Assembly (NCBI RefSeq): GCF_030848805.1
Contig: NC_092360.1
Coordinates: 23,105,701 to 23,169,700 of the forward strand
Direction of reading: 5' to 3'
DNA from: Temnothorax longispinosus
Lineage: Eukaryota > Arthropoda > Insecta > Hymenoptera > Formicidae
Length of the DNA stretch: 64,000 bases
Shown one piece after another: positions 25,082-40,429 of this stretch (its first letter is position 1; each line of letters begins with the position of its first letter). A model generated the notes under the pieces. That model was not told where the DNA came from. It ran no database searches and saw only the letters and a list, made by a program, of their open reading frames with translations. Made by a program: the position numbers and the translations under genes.

Positions 25082-28000
25082 TCAGTTACGTAATACATTA
25101 ATACCTAATATATCAGATATTTTACTGTATCAAAAAATTTCATTTTACTGTCTCGCAATTTATTGTTAATAGAGGCGAAACATATACCAATGTATTTGGG
25201 GAAAAAAAAACGATTTACTGTATAATCACCATATCCCTAAATATTTATACTACTCGTATTCTCTCTCATACGTCATTGCGAAGCATATAACAAAGGTATG
25301 TATAGTTTTGTGCAGCTCGTAGAGGCCGAGGTCATCTTTAATGCCGCACTTTCCGCATAGTTCGTGGTTAACCTTTCCAACTCGATCGACTGATCTCGAG
25401 GGAAACGAGATTCGGGAGGAATTGTCGAATGGAATAGCAATCGTATCTCTTGCGCGACGGCTCACCAGTAGACTCGATCCTGTCTTTTGTTTTCTTTAGT
25501 CGATATCAGACCCCGTTTGCGGAATATTCCAAATCTTCACGGTGACGTGATTTCAACGGATATCTCTTCTCGGTCTTCTCTTCGTAATTTTCCTCCTCGC
25601 CATTTAGCTGTTAGCTCGTCGCATTTTTATACAGTCGCGAAACTTTTCGTGATCTTGTCGACCTTGATCTCGCTGCGGGCGACTCGGCGTGTCGCCTGGT
25701 ATACTTTTAATTCCTGTTTGAAAGCGCATCTCCCTCGCTCCTCCGAGACATCAGCTTCACTAAGCTGCACCTTTCAAGTCGAAATATTCCAGACCATTTC
25801 TTTGTTTTTGTCTCCGCACCTCTTTCCCACAAATTGTTTTTCATTCAACTAATATACCAGAACCATTGCTTAGGGTTTTAGTCGTTTTAGATGTTTGGAT
25901 ATATTTATTATAATTATAGCTATTTTATATTTAATTACCTATTTTATTACCTATATCACTTTTAAAGCTATTGATTGCTTTTCCATCACGTACATTTCAC
26001 GATTGATCTCAATGTCGCCCGAGAGACCAATCGAAATGAACCTTTCGCTGCTCCTGGCTTCATGTCCTTGTTTTTCTAACGGGGACAGTCCAGGACCCTG
26101 GCCTTCATATATACCGCGGTGAATTTGATTTCGCGAGGTAGATTATTTCATCCTGACGTCACGTTGCCCGCATGTATATCGTTGCGACGTGAATCGTTTC
26201 GGTTCTCTCGTAGACTATCGATCGCAGGTAGAACACCGCGCGCCGATGCGACGATGAACGTGTGCAATCCGTGTTCGTGAGCGGCGAAGTCAACAAAATG
26301 CGAGATTGCATATGTAAAGCGGGAACACAAGGGGGAAAATGTGGATACGTACCTGGCGGGACCAGGCCACCAGGTCGCACGCCATTGCGGTATTTTCCTG
26401 GACATCAGCTCTTTCGAAGAGCTTTTAGCGATATTTTAACCATTAACCTTTTCCACGTAACGAATAACAGAGTACTCTGTAATATTTAAATATTTATACC
26501 CAATCGACCTGACGAAGACAAAATAATTGAAAGAAGATAAATACGATTTTATTGCATTAGTGATATGTTTGCCGCAACGATTAATACATAATTAAAAAGA
26601 ATAAAGGACCAAGTTGTTACATATGATAAAGAGATAATTTGAATTTTGTAATATCCTAAAAACTAAAATAGCTAGGAAATAAATATGTATTACTAATTAC
26701 ATAGGTAAATATTTCAACAGCTTTTTTAATACAATTTAAATTTCTTTAGATGTTTTGTTTTACAAAAAGATATTGAAGAAAGCTTTCGCCGTTGTGAAAA
26801 TATATACCACATTACGAACAAATCAGATTAGACTTAGCCGGTGTGCTAGTACAACAAGCTCTTTCACGAAGCAATTTAGGATAAAGAGTAATTATTGGGC
26901 TTTTCTGATGTTATTTCCGTGACTTGCAACATTACAGATAATAGCTCCGTGTAGAGTACTAGTAACATTGATTTCGTGATTACATACTATTCTTGCACCT
27001 ACTCTCTCTCTCTCTCTCTTTTCTGGGGCAATTGCATCAGCGGTAATTATGTCAAAACAATGCATTTTTATATCTACCGCAAATCCTATTTTTAACCGAT
27101 TACAAAATATTTAGAGCAGCTGTATAAAAAAAAGAGTAAAGACATTTTTATAATATAGCTTGTGCTTGGCATTATACGAGATTCAAAAATATTTATTTTA
27201 CTCTTGCAAGTAAGATATATTTCAGAAAGCGTTATCTACAAAGAATAGATGATAGAAATAAAAAAGATATATAAATTGTTTACATGGCTGAGGTTTTTTT
27301 TATCGTTACTCGCAATCTTGAAATTATTTGTTATAATGAGATCTGCATTTATTACGTAAGTTATATATAACTTAATTACCACACTTTCGTTGGATCTAAA
27401 TGCGCTTGTTACGTGCGTCTACCGGGAAATGATGTATTTGCATGCACCTCGAGATAGAGAGTTCGTTCGTGTGCCTTCGTCTGAAACGAAGTCCCGCCGT
27501 CATTAAGCAAGATGTCCTCCCACACGCTAAGGAGAGGTGTGCATGTAATAATTCTCGAGTGTTCAGCCGGCGAGGGAAAGGCATTGGTGGCCTGTGTCTT
27601 ACGAAAGAAAGGTTCTTCGAACCTGACCGAAGATGGTAGCAAAGAAAGGCGTTATCTGCCGTCGCATTTGCAAGTTAACAGGCGCATTATTCGCGATGTT
27701 GCTTCGCTCAAGGTTGACATTTTATCGTTTGCACACACGCGCTTCTTTTGATTAAATTTTTGGATGTTTTCCAGTGGCAGTTATGGTAATCTAATAACGT
27801 TAACAATAATTTAAAAAAAATGAAAGAATTTTAAGAAAATTAAAAAAATTAAAAAATTATAAATTTTAATAATATATAGAAATTTGTCAATTTGATATTA
27901 TAATAATAATAACACGGTGTAATACCAGACGTATTAATTAAAATATTACTAATGTAATTTTCAATATTATTAATGTTTTTTTTATTATTAGTCTATTTTT

Positions 28001-31000
28001 TTGCAAATTAATGTAATATTTATAATTTTTCTAGTGCCATAATATTTACGCAAATTTAATACTGTGACCAAAATTTTATTTATAATAATAAAATTAATTC
28101 GTAAGATTATCATTTGCATTTTTATATTAAAAGTTATATATCATTGACTTGTAGTTTTGTATAACGAATTGCCAAAGCAAGGTCCCCAGATTTTTCTATA
28201 GCGATATTGATTATATTCAGCGCTTCTGCATACGAATTAATATCACGTCGGCGTTTTCAATGCAGTTGAAGGCACGTTCCGGCACGTGGCGATCAGTACA
28301 ATTATGTTCCATAACGAAGCAAACGTTCGTTACCCCATGAACAATTGGTTCGTTGTCCTAGGCGAGAGCCGAAGAGCGTGAAGCGCGCCCTTCAAGGGCG
28401 CAACGGTGCACGCCGGTCTTTCAAAGAAGCGGAGCTGTTAGTTCGCAGCTTTCATCGGAATTAAATTGCAAGATTAAATCGCCGCAGTCGCGGCTGCATT
28501 TTTATTTTAACGAACTGCAAGGAGAGCTTTTCTACAAGACTCTGATAGATCTATATTAATTCCACGATATTTTTTTTATACAATATTGTATTATTTTATA
28601 CAATATTATACAATATTTTATACTGATAATTTTCTTTAGGAATAATTAAGTTTTTGTTAAAAAGTATAATATTTTCAACTTACAAATATTATTTTTAAAC
28701 TTATAGCGGTTTTTTTCACAAGTATTGTGTTATAAAATTGCAAGAATTCACTTTACATGTAATTAACGCGGAATAAACTACACATTTCAATTATGTGTGT
28801 TAAATATCTTAAACATTGTCTGTGATAAGATTAAGGTGGTCTATATGATAACAGAATTCGTATAGAGTTATTTTGATCACAGAGAGTACCTTTTAATTAT
28901 AATTTTTACGTCTTTCTACGATTGCGTGTTTACCAGTTTCGGATTACCGGCCTAATCTTGATAGGCGCAGTTAACTTTATCAGCGATAGAGCACGTACAA
29001 AATAAAAGTGTCTCGACACCATGAAAGGAAATCTTTGAATGAAACAGAGCATGATGGCGTAGCAACACTTTGCAATGTTCCGTATGAAATCACTGTACGC
29101 TTGGCTGGAGCCCTTCCTTGGCATCTCAAGTTTACATTTACTCAGACACTCCCTTTTCCCTGTAATCTAAGTCGGGATATTGCCGGCCGACGACCGAAGA
29201 GACTTTATATTCGATTGTAATCACCATTGACTTTAACTGTCACTGTCAGCATCTCGTCACATATATTTTATTTGCTCACGCTAATAGCTAATATTTATTA
29301 AGCAATTGCGATAATTGAGGTATTACGATTGAGAGATGTAATGAGTCATTAATTGGCGTTCCTATACAAATGATTGCCCGGAAGCTGAAATAGTCGTCTC
29401 ATAATGGAACTTGTTTAAAAAATGTTCGTATATATACATATATCTGTACGGTGCATGTATTTTGAAAAAATATTTTCATATTTTGGAAGAATATCTATGT
29501 TACGTGATTGAACTTGATTTTTTCAAAGGTGAGAAACACCTTATCGTTTATATCTTATTCATTTACTCCGTTATCGTTTCGTTATCTTGGTAAGTTACGT
29601 TTGCACTACTTCAATACTGCTGTTTTAAGAAGATGTTCATGATATTATCTTTGCAAAGAAGATCGATAAAATAGTTGATTTCAATTACCTAAATTTTATT
29701 TTTTTCAAAGTAATTGGCATTTCTGTACAATTTTTGTAGTATTTTTATGTAATATTAATTTTTTAATATTACGTTACTTATAATATTATATTATTTATGC
29801 TTTTCTATATACCGAAAAGCTTAAACTTAATATTTAAATTTTTGTAGATATAGTAAATTCTTTAAAAACTTTAAAAGACTTTAAAAAAGAAACTAATAAA
29901 ACGTAATAGATTTCTGTTGTTGAATTAACTAAATTAACTCTTTGGCCATGAGCGACTAATTGTAAGTTGGATGCGGAGCTGTAGCACTCTGTTTAGCCGC
30001 GGAACGCGACTGAAAAACGCGAACATTCTTTCGATGAAATAAATGCAGATCAAAAACAATTTCGACATTTCTGCCTCAACGACGAAGTACGAAGGTACAA
30101 AAGAGTATAATGGTATTTCGTCACAAAAGAGCCTTTAGAGGGAAGCCACTATAGTGGCGCGTAGTAGCCAGAGGATTAAGTGCGATGAGTATTCGGTATT
30201 TTTTTTTCTTTCTTTATTTTATTATTGACAATGATTATTTTACTTTTTATTTGATCGGCGGACAGAAGCTATCCAGCGAGCAGCCTGCATTTTAGTAGAG
30301 TCAATAAATTCTTTTGAAGTCACTTATTTACATACCTGTGCAGTCCCGATATGAGAAAACAGAATGAAATATTTCGCACCGATCCGCCTCGCTGAAACGA
30401 TGCACGATAGATACCGTTGTATGCGTGTGCGATAATTTCATAGCCACGTTAGTCGCGACGCGATGCAGTATCTCCATGCATGTTTACTCGTGACATTTAT
30501 TTTCACTGCAGTCGTACTTCCTACGTTACCCGCGTCAAAAGACACAGGTATTCGCGGCACGCTGCAATAATGCAGTATCAGCGTTTCGGTATACGTCGGC
30601 TCTCGAAACTCGATAACCCTTCGCGTTATAATACTCGAAAACATCGATGACGATATGGATCTAAACCGGATTTAACCGAATCGACACGGTTTTACCGATG
30701 TGGATAAGAGTGCTTTTTGACTACTTATAACTGCTTTCCAAAAATAGCGAACCGATTATTCGACATTTGGTATCGCCGTGCGCGCAGTTAGATATGCGAA
30801 AACGTTGCGTGAACGTTTTCCGACGTGAGAAACACTACATGTTGAACGGGCGTTGCAAACCGAACAATACTTGTCGCAATTTTTGACTGGCTTCGTTATC
30901 GTTTTCACCGGGGAGAATACGGTGAAAGGTGCAGCACCCTCTGTCACCTGAGTTTCGCGAAAAATAATACGGGCTTCTCCACGTATATATGTATCTACAT

Positions 31001-32458
31001 GATACATTTACGTTCGCTTACGTGTTTACGTAACGAGAAGCATTCTCGCATTGCCGCCTAATCGTAAGAGCGTGACGGTAACCGAGCTACGTGGGGTGAC
31101 CGCGTCTCTGCCTCTTTCCCTTTTCTCTTCCTGAATGGCCTCGAACATTTCTCGCATAAGTTCATCAAATTGTCGATAAATCAATATCATAGGCCGTTTT
31201 ATACGCAGCACGAAATACAAAAATTGCTGACATTTTTATTTTAACGGTGAACGTTCTTTTTTTCTGAAACTTTATAATCGCGCGGAATGCTTGATGAATA
31301 TAAATACATATTCCTTTCATATGGTTAAATTGTCATGCCTCAGCATATCAATTTCTAGTGTTGACGCAGCATCGCGCCATACATTCTGTAAACCGAAATC
31401 GAATCGGTTTCACTATACTTTTCACCGTACTCCACGATATAGACACATATATTGCGCAATATTGTTTTAAGTATAATTGAAGAATAACGTTTGCAAATCT
31501 GACTGGTTTTAAACACAAACTTTGCGAGGAAAACTAAATAAAAAAAATTCGAAATAATAAAAAAAAAGAAACTAAAGAAGGGAAAAATCATTTGTTTAAA
31601 CATCAAACTAAAAAATATAATTATTAAATTCTAGGATATATAATATATATATATATATAATTCTATATCTTTTTGAATAAATTACAAATGATTATTAAAT
31701 ATGTAATATTGAATTACAAATTGGAAGGCCTTTGCGAAATGAAAGGAATACAAATATGTGTCAATATTTAAAGTGCACTGAAAAATTATTTTATATACTT
31801 AGTTTTAACCAAACGGACACGACTTGACAACGCGAATGAAGCTTCAGGCTTTAATCCGCAATATCGATTTGATAATATGCTGAAGTGGGATTTAGTACCA
31901 CAGATTTAATAGGTGCGCATGTGTACATACATACATTGTAGCAGATAATTTAACGTATTCTATATACTTCATAGCTCGCACATACGGTATACATACATAT
32001 ATGTACATACACACAAAGTATTTTCATCTCTGAATTCTTGGCACGCACTTTATAGTGCGAGAAAAAGTAAAATATGTGTCGTCTTTATGACGGATAGCAT
32101 TATGACGAATGGCGCAAACGTGTGTTCCGTAAAGCATTGACCTTGTTGGCTTGCGATCCGGTATTACGCAAATCCATCCGTCTCTAAGGTTGCACAGTAA
32201 AGGCGGGCGCGCGGGGCGAAACTGAATAATGAAGACACCTTGCCACCTTCGGCAACGAATGTTTAAGCAGTTATATTGTCACGAGTCTCAAGGCCGCCGT
32301 GCTCGCGAATTTGTTGAAATCGTATATTTCCCAGCGGGAAAATTTACGCTTCGTTGGGTACGCTCATTGAGTATTAATCGTGACTAGTCGCAGCGGATTA
32401 TCGCAAGGTTACCCCATTTTCTTTCTTGCATAACATCGCAATTGTCTACGAATATATT

Positions 32459-32480
32459 TGACTTAAATTAATTTAAGTCA
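32459..32480. repeat. Perfect 22-bp palindrome
   Basis: Arms TGACTTAAATT / AATTTAAGTCA with no spacer. Isolated, in AT-rich sequence; it may be chance or a dimeric protein-binding site. Confidence 0.7.
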
Positions 32481-34332
32481 TAATTCACATCAGATATTTC
32501 TCTTTCCCTTTTTTTCGAAACTAATTTCACTGATGCTTATTAACGGTATCTTCTTAATATGAATCGAGAGGGTGAGCTTTTTTGGTTGTTGTGATGTGAA
32601 GATTTATTGCTTTCTATTGTTATTAGGTATATTATTTTATTAAAATATTCAAGAATTTTTATTTTATTGATTTTTTCTTCTATTTGTACTTTCGTTTATA
32701 TTATTTAAATATATTTTGTACATTTATATACGCGCAACAGAAAATACTTTACTTATAATGAAAGAGTAATATTGTGTGCATATTATGTACCAAGTAATTT
32801 TCTTTCTGCAGGGCATCGAGACTCGAAAACTTTTATTTCAAATCTTTCGCTATTTCCCGGTAAACTTTTCTTCTCACAAGGATCGAGAAAATTCAATAGA
32901 CGCCCGCGCGAGAGATGATGGTTGAGACTATTATACAAACGTTACTTCTGCCACGTTACTTCGCAGCAAACGTATGGAAACTTGAGAAGCTTTCTCGAGA
33001 GAACTCGATTCTAACATCTATCGTCTCGAACCATCAAAAAATTATTTTTAAGTAATTATATTTTATATTGGCTTTACGAGTTCTCGAATTTCCTTATTTT
33101 GATATAATTATTTCCTTACTTCAATATATTATCTTATTTATGTATATTTTACTTTGTAATTAATATGCTATAAAAAATGATCGAGATCTCTGAATAATTG
33201 CGTTATTGCATACAAAACACTCGAAAGAATTTGATCTCTAACAAAGCAATTAATAGTATGTGTTTTATTGGTCTATTTACAAAATAATTTATTTTTTTGT
33301 TAAAATAAAAGCAAAATTTAACACACGGATGCGAGAAGAAAGGAATTTTTTCATTCTCGCTAGAAGTGAGATTGTAAATAAACTCTGTTAATTGGTATAA
33401 AGACCTGGTGGCTCTATAAATATTTACGGCAGATCGAGCACGTTACGTTTTCGTTCAGCGTTTTGCTGGTCCCTTCTGCGTCACAGCTTTCAACTCTCCA
33501 AGCTTATTTATTTATTTTCGTGCAATTAAAACACAACCGAAATGATATTCCGGCACGAGAACGTGAATTAGCAATGGTATATTTCCCGGAGAATTCGTTG
33601 CCTGTTAAACTACGTGACGTGAACTTTGTGTAAACCTTTTATCTCATTACGGGAATTACGCGAAAATACCGAGAAATGCAACAAGAAAATAATCTCCTTA
33701 ATTTCGAGAACTTGCGAAGAGAAATGCCGTAACATTTTATGTTACTGCAAACGCGAGTTTGTATGTTCAATAGTTTCAATATATATAGTTTGAAGGTTAT
33801 AAAAATCGAGGAATTTTTTAGATATAATTTAACCATGTAATATGTACTACATATAATTTAAACAATACAGAGATTTATAATTATTTTGTTTAGGATCATT
33901 TTTGGTTAATTTAATTATCGCAAATTAAATTAAATTTAGAAATTTATTAGGATTCTTGCAATGTACTATTTTCAATGACATATGGATAATTCAGGAAGAC
34001 CATTAGATGTAAATAGAAGCAAAATAGAATGCATAGTGTCATGTGAAACTTGATAGAATTACCTCAAGCATTGCTCCGGTTATTTATGATGTGATTTAAG
34101 TCGCTTCAAATTATCCATATGGAAATTAACAAACGTATCCTTTTCGCGAAAGGCCCTTCGTTATTTTACGTCATATATAGAAGAATTCAATCGTTGCTAG
34201 ACAACTTTTTGTTTATCCCGATGCAATGATAATGCATCGCGACCGCTAGAGGACGTCGAATGATAAACAGTTTCTCGTATGCAAAAAACAGCCACGAGTG
34301 CAATTAAAACAGATATCCGGGAGCTTCGCTCT

Positions 34333-34496
34333 ATAACTTACTTGGCGCGGAGGAAACCGTGATCATGAAGGCGGTTCCTCCTGGGCGAGGCCTTGCCATT
34401 GCACCACGGTGAGGCTGACCCTTGCGAATACCCCTAACGCGGGTATATCGAGCGCACAATTTTTGATAGTCGGGATCTGCGTACGCGCTGTCCCGG
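34333..34496 (+). ncRNA. U1 snRNA gene, variant 5' end
   Basis: A 164-nt match to U1 along its whole length. Stem-loop I has the U1-70K loop GATCATGAAGG. Stem-loop II has the U1A/SNF loop ATTGCACCAC between eight paired bases (GCCTTGCC / GGTGAGGC). Stem-loop III is ATACCC / GGGTAT, different in sequence from the fly version as I recall it but still paired. The Sm site is AATTTTTGA, and the final hairpin is CGGGA...GCG-TACG-CGC...TCCCG. The 5' end reads ATAACTTACTTGG instead of ATACTTACCTGG: one extra A and C9 changed to T in the splice-site-pairing region. All stems and protein sites are intact, so it may be expressed. However, an A-rich run follows about 14 nt after the end and I could not confirm an upstream PSE, so a retro-pseudogene is possible. 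Confidence 0.88.
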
Positions 34497-37400
34497 ATAT
34501 GCCAAACCAAAAAATAAAAAAGGGACATTTCTTCTCATTTCTGATTGTAACACATGCATTGTTCAAGTAAGAGTTTTTATATTCTTCTCGATATTATATT
34601 AAGAAAATAACACTTTTCGCAATTAAAGGAAGATTTTTAAATGAAAAATTTATCAAATAACGTTTTATGTTTTTGGAAAATTGCTGCTTTATATTTTTAG
34701 TAAACCATTATTCAATCACACATAAATTTTGTAATAATTTTGATAAAGATTATTATTATTATGTAAAAAAATAAGAATTCTATTGTAACGAGATGATTAT
34801 ACTTGCTATTAAAAGAAATAAATAAAAAATTAAAATTAATTATTATAATTAACTTTATATTGTATTTTACTTCATATTATTGAATCGAATTTATAGTTTG
34901 CCAATCTGTATGTTAATAATATTTTTTATAAAATATTCTGAAATTTAGTTTCTATTCAAAGTTGAGTTGAAATCGTTGCACAATTACGTTTGTCATATAA
35001 AGTAGACGCAAGTATATCTCTAGGGGATAGGGGATCAAGATGAATGAAACCGTAGAGAATTCAGAAGTAGAATCGTTAAAGGCATTAGTTGTTTGTAGCT
35101 ACTATACATGTATAAATGAAAATGTATAATAAACTTATTAATTGTTTGAATATATTTTTCTTTAAGAATTATATTTTTCTGTAAGAAAATGTATTTAAGA
35201 AATTAGTAAGTTTATTATATATATAATATAGTACACGTACAGTTTCTGCAATCTATAAAATGGTAAAAATATACATAATAGATTTCTAATCTTTTATAAC
35301 TTAAATTATTATTCCTGCCATTTTTTTGAGCAATGGCATTTAATCTTATGTATATGTATACGTTTATCTTTTGACATCTTTAAATTGTTGATGACATTCA
35401 TTGAAACACTCATTATCTGATATCATCACATCATACATTTTATGAGGTAATTCATTAAAATATAGTTTTAGTTTTTTAAACCAGACGTACACATAAATAA
35501 TGAGTGACGGTAAAATCACTCTGCCGACAATTTGTAACATATTTTACGTCGATTGTCTCTAGCGAGATTTATGATAAAATTCCCCTGGCAGATACGATCG
35601 GTATAACAATGAGATGAACAGAAAGCGTGAATGCGTTACGGAAACTATTTGAATTATATGTCGAAATGACCTGCGGTTAGTTTTCTTTCGAGAGTGCAAT
35701 ACGTGTATTGGATATTGGTTTGCTCCTGCTTTTTCCATGCCGCATATTACAAAATTTTCATGCCTGCTGAAATTGAAATGTCGGCAGTGCTCGCGCTTGT
35801 TTGTTTTATTTCACAATTTGCCAATGATACATTTTGCCTCTAGCTTTCTCGTACTATTCATGTTTATTCATTGAAAACTGTAGTATTACGTAAAGGTAGT
35901 ATTATTTAGCAACAACACAAACGTGTATTAAATAAGGTATGTGCTACCTACGGAAATAGTGTGAATGGCTATTCCACAAACAAGAAACGTACTGTACTAA
36001 CTCTGGTACATGAACAGTTTTATTTGCTCTGTTTCAATTTTTCAGTATTTTACATTTGATTTAGTACTGCTCACACATTGACTGATTCAGTTAGTTATAA
36101 TTTTGTTACTCTAGTATTTTTACTATTTGACTAAATTCACCAAATCAGTGGCAAAGATATTATTGATTATTTTCTGATTTTAATGAATGCCGCAACTTTT
36201 CTTTTTTTCTATAATTTTCTATAATTTAGAATTATAATTCGAGAATGACGAAACACAATTATATATATACTATATATATATTAGTTTTTATTGTGCAGAT
36301 CTATTTTCTTTCCGCGGACAGATCCGTTGTAACCCGGCACGTATTGATTTTCGGAGCGGGTGGATGCGAAATCGTCGAGGAGAGGAGAGGAACGTAGGGA
36401 AACTCCTACTATCCGTGGTACTTCTTTTTCCTATCTTGTGTTTTCCCATCTTGCCATTATCCTTTGATCGTAACGCAAAACATGTCTAGTCGTTGATGAA
36501 ATTCGTGAGAGACGTGCATTGTTGAATCTATTATATTTTATATTTGTAATAGAGAAGCGTTCTTTTTTCGGAAGTATATATTAATAATACATTAAATTTT
36601 TTAAAACTTCTGGTTGTTTGTGTGTCATTTTTAGAATATACACTATATGTACCTATATGTTGATAGTTTTTTAAATTAAAAACTTTAGATGGTAGGTACA
36701 CTGTTAGTGTATTATAAATTCTAATATTTTATTTATTGTATACTGATTACTTAATAATCTGAAAACGTTTGTTTCTTAAGAATCTAAAAAAAATTTGTAA
36801 AGGGAATATTTATGTCGAAATAAATATTAATTGCATAATTATAAAAGAAATGTCGTGCAAAATAAATTCAATTTAAAATTAGTAGATTATGAATATTGCC
36901 ATTGTTAATTATTATTGGCCAAATTAGCCTAATTGTAAAATTCATGAATGCAATTATTATAATATTACTTAATAATGAAATATCGGTATATTCATGCTCT
37001 TAGAAATATAAAAATATTAAAAAGATATACGAGCAGGAATAATAAAAACAGTTATTTTGAAATATTTTTATATGATTGACTTTAACTATGCGTTTCAGTA
37101 TGAAACAATACATAAAAGTATATATATTTTATATATATGCTTTTTGAGGCATTGTGAATAGTTATAATAATTCCTAACAATATTCAAATTGCTCAAAACG
37201 TCGATTTTAATTGTTTATGTGTTGAAACTATAGATTAAGACAGATGTGTGAATCGCTGGATAAATGGACGTTTGAGAAACAATTTATCTACATTGGATTA
37301 AATCATTAATTTCATTGTTTGTGACGGTTTCATGATGCCATTTTACTTTTTATTTATCAATTTATGTGCTATACTCGAAGAATAAGTTTTGTTTGATAAA

Positions 37401-40400
37401 AACATTACATAAAATAACTGATAAAAAATTTAAATTTGTTAAAATAATATAATTCACAAAACAAAGAACTGAAAATCCAATGTATTTTGTTTATTTTGCT
37501 ATTTTCGTACTAACAAGAATTAATGGAACATTTACACGCAGCGAGTGAGTAGATTTGCGTTTTATCAACTCGACGCCGACTTTGTAACCATATCTCGTGG
37601 TTTGCATGGATTTGCGGTTTCATATACTCGCGTTCACGACAGTTCTTGGTAATACTGTAAAACTGTCGTGCAGACGCAGAATGTATGTGGTGCTTTGTTT
37701 TAATGTTCATACCGGTGCACTTGCAATAACAGAGAAAAAAAAAATTAAAATTTTCCAAAAATGAATTAAACGTAAAGAAACGTAGAAAAATTTGTAAATT
37801 TTTTTAAACAACATGTGGATCATATGTGATGTCAAAAAATTTAATCAAAAGTGTTTATTATAAAATATTAAAATTTAATAAATAGTACTTATTAAGATTT
37901 AAGAGGTTTTTAAAATTTTTTATTACAATTAAAAAAATTTAATTAAAGAAATTAAATAGATTTTTATGAAAAACAAAGAAATTGATATTCGATATCGATT
38001 TAATATGTGTGGAACATATTTTGGAACATGTTTTATAGGTTTTATTTGATACATATATATAAAATAAATACTAACGATTGATAGAGTTATCTTAGAAAGT
38101 TGCACTTTTATTCTCGAGTTCTTAATGATAGATTCTTTCTCTTTAAAATTAGTGATAAACGTGAATTGGTATTTGAAGAAGATGCTGATATACAATTTTT
38201 GTTAAAAAGAAAAATGCTTAATCTCAAAGGATCCTTGAGTACGAGCGTGCCTGAGATGGCATTTTCTCATCATCACGAACCATCTTCTTTTCGAGAATTA
38301 CTGACTGTACTTAAGAAAACGAGTTGAGACAAATAGCACTGAAATGGATTAAACGGGGTCTTATATATATGTGCTAAACAAAAAAGATACTTCTACCTTA
38401 ATTATTACATTCTTCTTTAATTCTTTTGTTTTAATATGAAAAGCTTATCTTTAATAAAAATCTAGCTGTGGATTATTATTAATACAGACGTCATACAGAC
38501 ATCTTTATAATATTTCTTACTTAAATTAAAGAAATCTCATTTAATCAAATGTAGTTAAAGAAAAGATATTTTTATTTTTTTGTGCAATATGATGCCATTT
38601 AAATAAAGAGAAGAACGTAAAAATTTTGTATTACTAAAGTAATGTTGAAAAATAATATTTTACATAAATGTATATAAATAAATTTGAAATATTTATTTAT
38701 ATATAGAGACGTGTGTGATAAGCAGATGCTAAGGCGTTACGCGCTGTGTTATAGGCAACCATTCGTTCCTATGATGCGGTGTAGATAGGTTTGATTGCAC
38801 TAAGGCGTTGTGCAGTGACAAAGATATGACTCGAACAGGAGGTTGACGAACTTCATTCATGCTTCGCTTTGTTGCCAGTTCTTGCTGCAACTTTGTTAAC
38901 AAAGCGCTTTGTCCACGATTGCTTTAGAAGTATTTTGAAATGTTTATTCATATAATTAAAGGTTTACTGTGAAAATATCGTGAACCGTGATAGACGTGAG
39001 ACGTTTTATTTTATTTAAAAAATAAATACATATATTTAAATAACAATCTGTAAATCTGTTATAGGTAATATTAATATGTATAATTATATTATATATCTTA
39101 TATACTTATTTATTATATTATACGCTTACTTACCTTTAATTCTAATTATTCTAAATATATAGGTATATGACAAAAATATGAAAAAATAAAAATCGCAGCC
39201 TTTGTATGTGTGTAAAATTATTATTGCTATTGCATATTTTAGAAGAAACTAACTAAATTCTGCTATTATAAATAATTTTTTAATTTATCCAATGCTACAG
39301 CAGAATTAGTTTCATAGGGATAATAGAAAAATTTTGCCAAATAAATTAAAAAAAAAAAATGTCAATTTGTTACTATAATAAATTTTTTTTTGTTACTTAC
39401 CTATAGATAGTGGCACTGCTAACTACTAGATGGTTTGATTTTATGAAACGTACGCGCTATTAAAAGGAAACCTTGACATGTATGTATAAAAGAGCCAGTT
39501 AATTATTCAAATTCAAGGAAAGGCATTTAAGATTGGCATAATATCTATTATTAGGTATTGTAACCACACATAAATAAATGACAAGATTTCTGACAATTTT
39601 TTTTTTAACATATTACCAAACGGTATGACAGTTTCTTATATATTTTATATAACATTTTTTCTTACTTTTATTTATAGAACACACTGATGGCGCAATTTGG
39701 CCACTAAAATACCCTGTACATATAATAATTGGTGAAATCATTTAGAATAGAGCAAAAGTTGTGTCAACAGTCTCTTTTTTTTTGTTTTTAAGTAATGATT
39801 ATGAGGAATTGCTAGTCATTAATTATGCGATAGCATATACTTTCGATTTCAGGATCATTTTTCACTTTCCTGAAAATATTTTACATTTTTTTGCACTTCC
39901 TGTTTTCTATGACGCATTCACAATTCATATCACTTTTACTGCTTTCTGGTGCTTTCCTGCCGTGAGTGACATTATTATAATTAATACAATTACTCAGCTA
40001 TTGATGAGTAATCATGTAGCGATCACCAGGAGCAGTAGTGTTTGGTTCACTTCTTTCAGTACACAATTACCATGTTTGTGATATTTTTCATGTACGCAAA
40101 ATGACAGGATATTGTCGAAGAAAGAATTACCGTTGTCTATAACATGGAATATAAATTTCATCGAAACGTGCTATTAAAGTGCCTTTTGATTGACATCAAC
40201 ACGGTTAACGTGAGAAAACAAATGTTTCTTTTACAGTCTAATTATTGTGTAGCCTCCTGTAATGAAAACAATACGAACGTTGTGGTTCAATGGTGACATT
40301 GATCGGTTCTTGGTCGCGTCGTTGTGCAGCACCTATCCGACTGTTTTGTGTCATACACGATGTTCACAACTCCGTGATATTTTTCTCTTGGATGTGTGTT

Positions 40401-40429
40401 TTCTTGTTTACTCTTTCATTTACTTATTC
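34497..40429. other. Long AT-rich non-coding stretch
   Basis: No credible exons. Noted only: a GC-richer island near 36300-36430, an imperfect inverted repeat (AAACTAACTAAATTCTGCT / AGCAGAATTAGTTT) between about 39243 and 39316, and several homopolymer and TA runs. Confidence 0.5.

Larger units (their letters stand above)
23697..34332. other. Long non-coding stretch (probable intron or desert)
   Basis: No exon chain or recognisable protein on either strand. Composition swings between AT-rich and moderately GC blocks (24.0-24.5, 25.3-26.4, 28.2-28.5, 30.4-31.2 and 32.1-32.4 kb) that could be regulatory. Small features: a (TC)n run at 24317-24337 and another at 27001-27020, palindromes GCGCCCTTCAAGGGCGC at 28385-28401 and GCCACTATAGTGGC at 30145-30158, and an (AT)n run near 31640-31660. 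Confidence 0.55.

Noticed and set aside
38100..38327. 75-codon frame with some hydrophilic, exon-like composition
   Set aside because: No flanking splice-site logic, no partner exons and no recognisable domain.
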